This document shows, piece after piece, positions 1 through 5,486 of a stretch of DNA of 5,744 nucleotides (position 1 is the first letter of the stretch; each line of letters starts with the position of its first letter). Origin of the DNA: CAYJRR01 sp964372275 [NCBI: uncultured bacterium] (GTDB lineage Bacteria > CAYJRR01); the NCBI GenBank assembly GCA_964372275.1, contig CAYJRR010000159.1, forward strand, positions 1 to 5,744, read 5' to 3'. Position numbers and translations under genes: made by a program. Under the pieces are notes generated by a model. That model was not told the DNA's origin, did no database searches, and worked only from the letters and a program-made list of their open reading frames with translations.

Positions 1-228
1 GCCAACTACCAGGCAGGGGGGGAGAACTACTCCGCGCCGCACACCTTCGTCCGAATCGTCCGCGAGGGCTCCGGCGTCAAGGTGCAGTTTGCCCGGATCG
101 AGGGTCGCGGATGCGCGCATTCCGAGACGACCTCGGACGAGGTTTTCGGCGGCTGGCGGAGCGTCTGCAAGAGCTCCTACACCGCGTTCGTCGAGACCGC
201 GAACTGGTATTTCCAGTCCTGCCAATGA
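1..228 (+). CDS. C-terminal end of an unrecognised protein (partial)
   Basis: The first reading frame is open from the window edge to a TGA at 226-228, giving 75 residues with no start codon that needs to be inside the window, so this is the 3' end of a longer gene. The visible part is rich in Gly, Ser and aromatic residues and has three cysteines (residues 38, 56 and 74 of the fragment), the last one directly before the C-terminal Gln. That composition would suit an exported protein with disulfides, but this is inference. I recognise no family. The gene ends 69 bases before the cyclase start and is in the same frame as it; no convincing terminator lies between them, so co-transcription is possible. 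The codon pattern (G/C at third positions) supports real coding. Confidence 0.7.
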   Translation, partial: ANYQAGGENYSAPHTFVRIVREGSGVKVQFARIEGRGCAHSETTSDEVFGGWRSVCKSSYTAFVETANWYFQSCQ

Positions 229-297
229 CCCCGCCCGCGATCCCCGCAGGAGTGCCCGCACGGCCTTCATGACGGACGCTCGAAAATCGTCTACACG

Positions 298-1518
298 GTG
301 GGGACGATGCTTGGAGCGGCGCGGTCGTTCCTGAGGGACGTGCCGGACATCGATCCGGCGCACCGCCGCTGGTACGCGTTGGCCGCCTACGCCATCGCGC
401 TCGGCGTCGTCATCCACTTCGGACTGGCGGCGATGTTCGCGGCGCTCGGCGTGACGTCGCTCGCGGTGATGGACGGGGCCTGCGTGCTGGTCTTTCTCGG
501 CATCGCACGAATCCACCGGCAGGGCCGCCTCCGACTCGCGTTCGTCCTGTCGTTCCTCGACGTCATCGCGAGCTCGGGCGTGAGCGCGGTGGTCCTCGGA
601 TGGGGGGCCGGGTTCCAGAACTACGTGATCCTCCCGGTCGTCTTCAACGGGGTCTCGACGTTGACGAAGCCGGCGAAAGCGGCGGTCGCGCTCGTCGGGA
701 TCGCGGTGTATGCCGGGCTGTACCTCTGGACCCGGAACCATGCGCCGCTCGAACCGCTGCCCCAGGGGGCGGAACAGCTGCTGTACGTGGCGAACGCCGC
801 GAGCACCTTCGCCAGCCTGCTGTTGATCACCTACGTCCTCGACTCCGCCGCCCACCGGTTGGAATCGGCGCTCGACGGCGAGCGCCGGCGCGCCGACGCG
901 CTCCTCGAGAACATCCTCCCCGCACCGATCGTGGAGCGCCTCAAGAGCGACGGCGGCACGATCGCGGAGTCGTTCGGCGAGGCGTCGGTCATGTTCTGCG
1001 ACATCGTCGGGTTCACGAGCTACTCCGAGAAGGTGGCGCCGCAGGCCCTCGTCACCGTCCTGAACGAGCTGTTCTCGCGCTTCGACGACCTCGCCGAAAA
1101 GCACGGCGTCGAGAAGATCAAGACGATCGGCGACGCCTACATGGTCGCGGCGGGGATCCCGGTTGGCCGCGGGGACCACGCGCATGCCCTGGCCGCGATG
1201 GCCCTGGAGATGCCCGCCATCGTGCGGGTGGTCGGCGCCCGGCACGGCGCCGACCTGCGGATGCGCATCGGCATCCACTCCGGCCCGGTCGTCGCGGGGG
1301 TCATTGGGAAGAAGAAGTTCATCTACGACCTGTGGGGCGACACGGTGAACACCGCCTCCCGGATGGAATCGCACGGCCTCGCCGAGGAGATCCAGGTCAC
1401 CGAGGCGACCTGCCGGTTCCTGCGGGACCGCTACGACCTGGTCGAGCGGGGGACGATCGACGTGAAGGGGAAGGGCCCGATGCAGACGTTTCTGTTGAAG
1501 GGCCCGCGCGCCGCCTAG
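298..1518 (+). CDS. Membrane-bound class III adenylate cyclase (six helices plus one catalytic domain)
   Basis: Makes cAMP from ATP at the inner face of the cytoplasmic membrane. Residues about 25-182 form roughly six hydrophobic segments (near 28-49, 54-71, 79-100, 108-121, 128-145 and 162-182). A charged helical linker follows (183-216) containing LLENILPAPIVERLK, typical of the region before class III cyclase domains. The catalytic domain (about 226-402) has both metal-binding aspartates, D235 in FCDIVGFT and D279 in TIGDAYM. Its adenine-selecting pair is K275 and D344 (guanylate cyclases have Glu and Cys there), and the transition-state pair is N351 and R355 in VNTASRME. All are on one chain, so a homodimer would have two active sites. 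The layout, including the Gly-rich, Gln-containing stretch before helix 4, resembles M. tuberculosis Rv1625c. The start is uncertain: GTG 298 lacks a Shine-Dalgarno sequence, and ATG 307 is equally or more likely (403 residues). Its stop overlaps that of the convergent gene. Confidence 0.95.
   Translation: MGTMLGAARSFLRDVPDIDPAHRRWYALAAYAIALGVVIHFGLAAMFAALGVTSLAVMDGACVLVFLGIARIHRQGRLRLAFVLSFLDVIASSGVSAVVLGWGAGFQNYVILPVVFNGVSTLTKPAKAAVALVGIAVYAGLYLWTRNHAPLEPLPQGAEQLLYVANAASTFASLLLITYVLDSAAHRLESALDGERRRADALLENILPAPIVERLKSDGGTIAESFGEASVMFCDIVGFTSYSEKVAPQALVTVLNELFSRFDDLAEKHGVEKIKTIGDAYMVAAGIPVGRGDHAHALAAMALEMPAIVRVVGARHGADLRMRIGIHSGPVVAGVIGKKKFIYDLWGDTVNTASRMESHGLAEEIQVTEATCRFLRDRYDLVERGTIDVKGKGPMQTFLLKGPRAA
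1515..1518. other. Overlapping stop codons of convergent genes (CTAG)
   Basis: The palindrome CTAG gives the TAG stop of the cyclase on the plus strand (1516-1518) and the TAG stop of the lipoprotein on the minus strand (1517-1515). The genes overlap by four bases, leaving no room for a terminator between them. Confidence 0.85.
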
Positions 1519-2144
1519 GGCAGCTCGGCGGTGCAGCCGCCGGACCAGCTGGCGGTGCAGTCGAAGACGGCGTCGCTCGGGGTCACCACGGCGGAGGGCC
1601 AGTCGATCGTCGCCACCGTCCAGACGTGCTGCGGCGGAAGGTTCTCCTTCGGCAACGTCATCACCTGTCCGTCGACTTCGAGGGTGATCGTTCCGTCGGA
1701 GTCGGGGCTTCCCGTACCCCAGTGCTCGACGAGCACGGTGTAGGTCCCGGTCTCCGGACCCGCGAGCCAGATCCGCTCGGGGCCGAATTGGTCGACGTCG
1801 TCGAAGTCCTTGTGCGGATCGTCGGCGGCGTCGCCCGCCACCCCCCAATCGGGAGAGGTCCAGATGCACGTGGTCCAGGTGCAGTCGGTGAGGCTGTCGT
1901 TGATCCGACCGCCCGGCTTCACCAGGTGCAGTTCCCAGTCATCGCCGAGGTCGTCCCAGGTCATGACGATCTCGATGTCGCCCGGAACGGGTGGGAGCGT
2001 GGGGGTCGGCGTCGGATCGGTCGGCGGGGTCGAGGTGGGGGTCGCTTCCGGCTCGGCCTCGGGACGGCCGACGATCGCGCCGTCGTTGCAGGCGGCGATG
2101 AGCAGCGTGACGCCGAGCGTCAGGAACGAACGATTCCGTTTCAT
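1515..2144 (-). CDS. Envelope lipoprotein with a Pro/Thr linker and an 'HLV-PGG' beta-sandwich-like domain
   Basis: This 209-residue protein starts with a lipoprotein signal peptide: basic MKRNR, a hydrophobic core, and the lipobox IAAC with C19 as the lipidated cysteine. Asn, not Asp, follows the cysteine, so by the enterobacterial rule it would go to the outer membrane. Residues 28-54 are a Pro/Thr/Glu-rich tether with TPT repeats. The domain at about 56-183 begins with a beta strand and WDDLGDDWELHLVKPGG, then an acidic loop (DPHKDFDDVDQFGPE) and a strand TYTVLVEHWG. This pattern occurs in secreted proteins of Myxococcota and is related in style to DUF2135/YfaP-like domains; its ligand is unknown, and the acidic loop could bind calcium (inference). 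C88/C93 and C196/C204 may form disulfides. ATG 2144 was chosen over an in-frame start at 2276 because GAGGAG lies six bases upstream and the signal peptide begins there. Faces a second lipoprotein gene divergently. Confidence 0.88.
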   Translation of the reverse strand: MKRNRSFLTLGVTLLIAACNDGAIVGRPEAEPEATPTSTPPTDPTPTPTLPPVPGDIEIVMTWDDLGDDWELHLVKPGGRINDSLTDCTWTTCIWTSPDWGVAGDAADDPHKDFDDVDQFGPERIWLAGPETGTYTVLVEHWGTGSPDSDGTITLEVDGQVMTLPKENLPPQHVWTVATIDWPSAVVTPSDAVFDCTASWSGGCTAELP

Positions 2145-2150
2145 CCCGTT

Positions 2151-2156
2151 CTCCTC
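2151..2156 (-). promoter_or_regulatory. Ribosome binding site fixing the minus-strand lipoprotein start
   Basis: GAGGAG on the minus strand, six bases before ATG 2144, is the clearest Shine-Dalgarno sequence in the window. It decides the start codon: the longer in-frame ATG at 2276 would add 44 Arg-rich residues in front of the signal peptide. Confidence 0.8.
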
Positions 2157-2168
2157 GCGAACCCGAAG

Positions 2169-2184
2169 AGCAGCATTCGAGCCA
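2169..2184 (-). promoter_or_regulatory. Candidate sigma-54 (RpoN) -24/-12 promoter for the minus-strand lipoprotein
   Basis: Read on the minus strand the site is TGGCTCGAATGCTGCT. Against the consensus TGGCACG-N4-TTGCW it matches 10 of 12 defined positions and keeps the essential GG and GC elements exactly ten bases apart. Transcription would start near 2158, giving a leader of about 14 bases that just contains the GAGGAG ribosome binding site. GG-N10-GC alone is common in GC-rich DNA, so the call rests on the flanking matches and the good position. Confidence 0.45.
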
Positions 2185-2275
2185 ATCACCACCCACCGCC
2201 TGCGCAAAGGGATTTTTCCGCCCCGGGGAGATCGATGGTGGCGGCCGCGTCGCAGGATCGCCCCGGCCGCGCGCA

Positions 2276-2299
2276 CCCTGCGTGCCCCACGACGCAGGG
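2276..2299. promoter_or_regulatory. Perfect 8-bp dyad, candidate operator or enhancer site
   Basis: CCCTGCGT, eight bases, then ACGCAGGG: a perfect inverted repeat with a 16-base centre-to-centre spacing that suits a dimeric regulator on one DNA face. Its centre lies about 51 bases upstream of the propeller lipoprotein start and about 130 bases upstream of the predicted sigma-54 start of the opposite gene, where activators of sigma-54 promoters usually bind. It could also form an RNA hairpin, but no T-run follows, so a terminator is unlikely. Confidence 0.4.
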
Positions 2300-2326
2300 C
2301 GGCAGCCGTGAAAGACCGCCTGCCGT

Positions 2327-2332
2327 TACACT
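2327..2332 (+). promoter_or_regulatory. -10-like hexamer TACACT, suggesting a leaderless mRNA
   Basis: TACACT fits TANNNT and ends exactly six bases before ATG 2339. There is no Shine-Dalgarno sequence in front of this start. With the usual 6-7 base distance from -10 to the start site, transcription would begin at or next to the A of the ATG. No good -35 hexamer is visible at the standard spacing. Confidence 0.4.
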
Positions 2333-2338
2333 TCCGAC

Positions 2339-3508
2339 ATGCGGTGGCGGCTCCTCCTGCTCATGACCGGCCTCCTCCCCGCGTGCCGGGATGGCGGCGG
2401 GGGCGGGGGCGACGACGCCGACCCGCTCACGCGGATCGAGCCGGGACCGAAGTCGACGCTCAGCGTCGGAAACGAGTCGGGCCAGGACGAGGATCCGAGC
2501 CTGCTGGTGGCCGCCGACGGCTCGCTGCACGCCGCGTGGTATTCGAATCGGAACGGTACGCTCCCCTCGGGGCAGGAGGACAAGGAGGTCTTCCTCGTCT
2601 CCTCCTACGACGGTAGGACCTGGACGGAACCGGCGCAGGTCACCTCGGGCGCGGGGTTCGCCTTCTATCCGAGCCTGGCGCAGAGCGACGACGGCGACTT
2701 CCACGTGGCGTGGTTCGAACGGACGCTGCTCCCCTACGGATGCAATCCGTCGGTCGACTGTTTCGGGCACGAGAACCGCATCCTCTACAAGCGCACCGCC
2801 GATCCGGCGTCGTGGCTCACCTCCGCGGCGGAGACGGTCACCCTCGGTCCGGGCGACTGGCTCCCGTCGCTGGTCCACGACCGGGCCGGCGATCGGATGC
2901 TCGCCTACTTCGCGGCGATCGCGCGCGACGACGACGGGGACCCGACCCTGAGCGAGACGCGCACCCGCCTGTTCGTGTCGGTGAAAACGCGCGGTGGGTC
3001 GTGGGGCGCGCCGACGTTGCTCGCCGGAGTGAACGACGCCGATCACCACAACACCTATCCGTTCGTCCTCCAGGACGGCAGCGGCGCCTTCTGGCTGGTC
3101 TGGACGCGATACCCGGCGACGTCCGGAAACGACATCCTGCAGGTGATCGTCGAGCCCGCAACCGACACGCTCTTCGCGACCTCGACCGACGGAATCTCCT
3201 GGACGGCCCCGGTGATGACCAGCGACAGCGGCGCCGGTCCGGCGACCGACGTCTTCCCGACGATCTTCGTCGACCGCGAGGAGGGATCGAAGCATGTCGC
3301 CTGGCTCACCACCGACTTCGTCGACTCCGGGAGCACCGTGGAAATCTTCGCCGGGGGTACCTATCCCGACGCCGCCGTCGCTCGACCGGAGATCGAGGGC
3401 TACACCGGAAAGATCGTGGAGACCGCGACGCCGGGCGTCTTCTGGGGGGCGTGGGTCGGCGGCGACGACCCGACCCAGAAGATCGAACATCGCTTCTTCA
3501 CTCGCTGA
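2339..3508 (+). CDS. Lipoprotein with a predicted six-bladed, sialidase-like beta-propeller (Asp-box/BNR)
   Basis: This 389-residue protein has a short signal peptide (RWR, then LLLLMTGLL) and lipobox LPAC with C16 as the lipidated residue, followed by a flexible RDG(6)DD tether. The rest shows six internal repeats of the form aromatic-Pro-Ser-Leu, acidic/Gly turn, then a His/Val-Ala-Trp-like strand, at about 52-69, 109-127, 174-191, 239-256, 305-324 and 354-374. That fits a six-bladed propeller. Two Asp-boxes (S-x-D-G-x-x-W) are clear, at 89-95 and 282-288. I do not see the FRIP motif or an obvious arginine triad of true sialidases, so binding or another activity is more likely than sialidase (inference). 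C135 and C141 may form a disulfide. The product should be membrane-anchored and face the periplasm or surface. It is divergent from another lipoprotein gene and followed, 24 bases on, by a small membrane protein gene. Confidence 0.9.
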   Translation: MRWRLLLLMTGLLPACRDGGGGGGDDADPLTRIEPGPKSTLSVGNESGQDEDPSLLVAADGSLHAAWYSNRNGTLPSGQEDKEVFLVSSYDGRTWTEPAQVTSGAGFAFYPSLAQSDDGDFHVAWFERTLLPYGCNPSVDCFGHENRILYKRTADPASWLTSAAETVTLGPGDWLPSLVHDRAGDRMLAYFAAIARDDDGDPTLSETRTRLFVSVKTRGGSWGAPTLLAGVNDADHHNTYPFVLQDGSGAFWLVWTRYPATSGNDILQVIVEPATDTLFATSTDGISWTAPVMTSDSGAGPATDVFPTIFVDREEGSKHVAWLTTDFVDSGSTVEIFAGGTYPDAAVARPEIEGYTGKIVETATPGVFWGAWVGGDDPTQKIEHRFFTR

Positions 3509-3520
3509 CGGCGTGGCGCG

Positions 3521-3526
3521 TAGGAT
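3521..3526 (+). promoter_or_regulatory. -10-like hexamer TAGGAT before the small membrane protein
   Basis: TAGGAT fits TANNNT and, as in the upstream propeller gene, ends exactly six bases before the ATG (3533). The overlapping AGGA could instead act as a Shine-Dalgarno sequence about eight bases from the start, so a promoter and a ribosome binding site cannot be told apart here. Confidence 0.3.
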
Positions 3527-3532
3527 CGGGCG

Positions 3533-3901
3533 ATGAAAACGGGACAGGTCGCGATCGTCGGGGTGGTCGTCGTCGCCGGCGGGCTGTGGGGGCGGGTCGC
3601 GCTGCGCGAGCAGTCGTTCCGGAGCGACGTGCAGGCGGCGATCAAGGTCGGCAACGACGTCGACGCCGCGGGCGCGGGGAAGCGGATCGAGGCGAGCGCG
3701 TCGTCGCGCCGCTACCAGGTGAAGGCGCTCGAGGTCCGGTTCGAGGACTTCATGAACGGCTGCCGCAACTCGGCGAAGGTCGACTACAGCCGGCCGCGGG
3801 CCTTCGGCGGACGGAAGACGGTCCACTACGAGCACTCGCTCTTCCAGCTCGCCGACTCGGTCACGACGCTGAACTGCCGCACGTCGACGTACGCGCGCTG
3901 A
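3533..3901 (+). CDS. Small single-pass membrane protein of unknown function
   Basis: The 122-residue product has one N-terminal hydrophobic segment (about 6-24, rich in Val and Gly) after MKTGQ, with no lipobox and no clear signal peptidase site, so it is probably an N-terminal membrane anchor. About 98 polar residues follow, most likely outside the cytoplasm. Cysteines C77 and C115 could pair there. The anchor followed by a small basic domain recalls DUF4845-like or pilin-like proteins in outline only; no prepilin cleavage motif is present and I do not recognise the family. The gene lies 24 bases after the propeller lipoprotein and 14 bases before trmO, all on the same strand, so one transcript is possible. 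Coding is supported by codon pattern, tight packing and the membrane segment. Confidence 0.75.
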   Translation: MKTGQVAIVGVVVVAGGLWGRVALREQSFRSDVQAAIKVGNDVDAAGAGKRIEASASSRRYQVKALEVRFEDFMNGCRNSAKVDYSRPRAFGGRKTVHYEHSLFQLADSVTTLNCRTSTYAR

Positions 3902-3915
3902 TCCTCGGGAGCGCC

Positions 3916-4404
3916 ATGGGCTCGATCGCGATCCGGATCGTCGGCCACGCGCGCACGCCGTGGATCCGGCGCGAGCAGGCGCCGCACCAGCCGGAGGCGG
4001 CGCCGGACGCGGAAGCGGTGCTGGAGATCGATCCCGAGTACCGGAAGGCGCTGCACGACCTCGACACCTTCGACCGCGTGTGGGTGATCTTCCTCTTCGA
4101 CCGGAGCGAAGGATGGACCGCCCGCGTGAAGCCGCCCCGCGGCGGCCCCAAGCGCGGACTGTTCGCCACGCGCGCCCCGCACCGCCCGTCCCCGATCGGG
4201 CTCACCTGCGCGGCGCTCGACTCGGTCGACGTCGACGGGGGCCGGGTGCGCGTTCGCGGCGTCGACCTCCTCGACGGCACGCCGATCCTCGACCTGAAAC
4301 CGTACCTCCCGCGCGTCGACGCCTGGCCCGACGCCGGACACGGCTGGCTCGAGCCCTACCTCCGCGCCGGCGTCGATCCCCGCCTCCGCCGGCCGCGACG
4401 CTGA
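3916..4404 (+). CDS. trmO: TrmO-type tRNA (adenine-N6) methyltransferase, single-domain form
   Basis: TrmO (also TsaA/YaeB, UPF0066 family) uses S-adenosylmethionine to methylate N6 of t6A37 in tRNAs reading ACY codons, forming m6t6A beside the anticodon. The 162-residue product has the family's landmarks: an N-terminal strand with IVGHARTPW and a charged segment to residue 29, the signature LFATRAPHRPSPIGLT at about 82-97, and DLLDGTPILDLKPYLP at 117-132. E. coli TrmO is about 235 residues because of an extra C-terminal domain; this protein is only the beta-barrel domain plus a short basic tail. ATG 3916 is preferred because GGGAG lies four bases upstream. The frame is open further upstream, but that stretch overlaps the preceding genes and is a shadow. 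Archaeal and other bacterial members are similarly short. The exact substrate tRNA is inferred from the family. Confidence 0.93.
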   Translation: MGSIAIRIVGHARTPWIRREQAPHQPEAAPDAEAVLEIDPEYRKALHDLDTFDRVWVIFLFDRSEGWTARVKPPRGGPKRGLFATRAPHRPSPIGLTCAALDSVDVDGGRVRVRGVDLLDGTPILDLKPYLPRVDAWPDAGHGWLEPYLRAGVDPRLRRPRR

Positions 4405-4429
4405 CCGTCGAGCGACGCTGCGCCCGCCG

Positions 4430-5476
4430 TCAGACGCGCATTCGGAGGCGGCGCTCGAGGTCCGCGACAGGCAGCGCGGCCTCGCCTCGCTCCGCCGCCT
4501 TGAGCAGGCGCCAGATCTGCTGGCCGAGGACGTCGATCGAGGTGTTGGCGTACTGCTCCCCGCAGAAGCGCCGCACGTTGTCGGTCTGGTGGGCGAGGAT
4601 CGCGGCGTCCTGGTGGAAGATGCGCATCGCGAACGGCGTGAACAGGCGCAGCAGCGCCGACGGCACCGGCAGGCGAAGGCAGAGGACCGCGTAGAACCGC
4701 GTCTCGGCCTCGGTCACCGGGGTCATCACCGTGGTGACCAGGAAGTGGCTGGGGCCGAGGCGGTACTCCACCTGGGCGATCGACGGGAGGAGGAACCGAT
4801 CGACGTGCTGGACGATCCCACCCTGCGGCGCGAGGAGCCGCGCGACCAACCCGGGGGGCCGCGGTTCGCCGACGTACTCCGCCTCGATCCCGCAGGCGGC
4901 GCGCCTCACGATCACCTCGATCTCGGTCTCCTTGCGGCGCGTGCGGAACAGTCCGCCGTGCAGGAAGGCGGTGTGGGGCACGTCGAGCGCGTTCTCCAGC
5001 GCGGCGTGCAGGCTCGCGCGGACGGTGAGCTCCCGGCGGATCACGACGTACGACCGATCGTCGACGCGCGGGATCCGGTACGGCTCGGTCGACGGATCGA
5101 CGTCCGGCGTGGAGTGAACCCAGACGTAGCCGTCCCGCTCCCGCGCCGCCCAGCGCGAGGCGCGTTGGGCCTTGCGGTCGAGAGGCTCGCAGGATCCGGG
5201 AACCGCGACGCAGGCCCCCGATCCGTCGAAGCGCCAACCGTGGTAGGCGCACTCCAGCTCGCGATCGCGAACCCGACCGAGCGAGAGCGGCACATTTCGG
5301 TGTGGACACCGGTCGACCAGCGCCGCCGGGCCGGAGGCCGACCGGAACAGCGCCAGCGGCGTCCCCAGGACCGTCCGCGCGATCGGCCGATCCTTCACCT
5401 CGTCGGAGCGGCAGGCGATGAACCAGTGGTCGGGAATCCGGACCACCGAGTAGTGCCCCTCGGACGGCGTCGTCAT
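4430..5476 (-). CDS. Rieske [2Fe-2S] non-heme iron oxygenase, terminal oxygenase subunit
   Basis: Activates O2 at a mononuclear iron using electrons from a Rieske cluster; the substrate cannot be read from the sequence. In the 348-residue product the Rieske domain spans about 18-121, with cluster ligands C57-x-H59 and C76-x2-H79 in CPHRNVPLSLG and CAYHGW. The catalytic domain has E161-N-A-L-D165-V-P-H168-T-A-F-L-H173, giving the two iron-binding histidines and the bridging aspartate, and D290 in FHQDAAILAHQ as the probable third ligand. Overall it resembles the broad group containing KshA, pheophorbide a oxygenase and related monooxygenases, not the naphthalene dioxygenase type. No reductase, ferredoxin or beta subunit is visible, so electrons must come from elsewhere. 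The start ATG 5476 has no Shine-Dalgarno; it sits ten bases after the upstream stop, so translational coupling is plausible. It converges on trmO with a 25-base gap. Confidence 0.95.
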   Translation of the reverse strand: MTTPSEGHYSVVRIPDHWFIACRSDEVKDRPIARTVLGTPLALFRSASGPAALVDRCPHRNVPLSLGRVRDRELECAYHGWRFDGSGACVAVPGSCEPLDRKAQRASRWAARERDGYVWVHSTPDVDPSTEPYRIPRVDDRSYVVIRRELTVRASLHAALENALDVPHTAFLHGGLFRTRRKETEIEVIVRRAACGIEAEYVGEPRPPGLVARLLAPQGGIVQHVDRFLLPSIAQVEYRLGPSHFLVTTVMTPVTEAETRFYAVLCLRLPVPSALLRLFTPFAMRIFHQDAAILAHQTDNVRRFCGEQYANTSIDVLGQQIWRLLKAAERGEAALPVADLERRLRMRV

Positions 5477-5486
5477 CGCCGAGCCG

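Larger units (their letters stand above)
2145..2338. promoter_or_regulatory. Shared divergent intergenic region between two lipoprotein genes
   Basis: No gene is supported in these 194 bases; open frames crossing it are shadows. It must hold the control signals for the lipoprotein genes on either side. Visible elements are a sigma-54-like promoter (minus strand, 2169-2184), an A/T-rich patch at 2207-2218, a perfect dyad at 2276-2299, four copies of the hexamer CGCAGG in either orientation, and a -10-like hexamer just before the plus-strand start. The 8-base string CGGCCGCG also occurs twice, at 2242-2249 and 2264-2271, 22 bases apart. Confidence 0.7.

Noticed and set aside
226-297. Possible stop-codon readthrough joining the first partial gene to the cyclase, since both are in the same frame with no further stop between.
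   Set aside because: Seventy bases of GC-rich DNA stay open by chance often, there is no structure or motif after the TGA, and the cyclase has its own start codons.
2207-2218. A/T-rich patch as an IHF bending site between the dyad and the sigma-54-like promoter.
   Set aside because: The position is suitable, but I cannot fit the IHF consensus WATCAA-N4-TTR on either strand.
2276-2299. The dyad as a CRP/cAMP receptor site, given the nearby adenylate cyclase.
   Set aside because: It does not resemble TGTGA-N6-TCACA in sequence or spacing.
600-2366. A 588-residue plus-strand open frame through the cyclase and across the lipoprotein gene.
   Set aside because: Its product is almost all Arg, Gly, Ala, Pro and Asp with no recognisable motif, and it overlaps two well-supported genes.
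2186-3835. A 549-residue open frame on the minus strand across the propeller and small membrane protein genes.
   Set aside because: It is antisense to a lipoprotein with clear repeats, is overloaded with Arg, and shows no domain; GC-rich third positions keep the opposite frame open.
2710-3915. In-frame upstream extension of trmO by about 400 residues.
   Set aside because: The extension overlaps two real genes, is Arg-rich, and the GGGAG site before ATG 3916 gives a start matching the family's N-terminus.
4395-4420. A short hairpin (CGTCG-AG-CGACG, 4406-4417) and a 9-base direct repeat GCGACGCTG between trmO and the Rieske gene, as a bidirectional terminator.
   Set aside because: The stem is at most five pairs, no T-run follows on either strand, and such repeats are expected in DNA this GC-rich.
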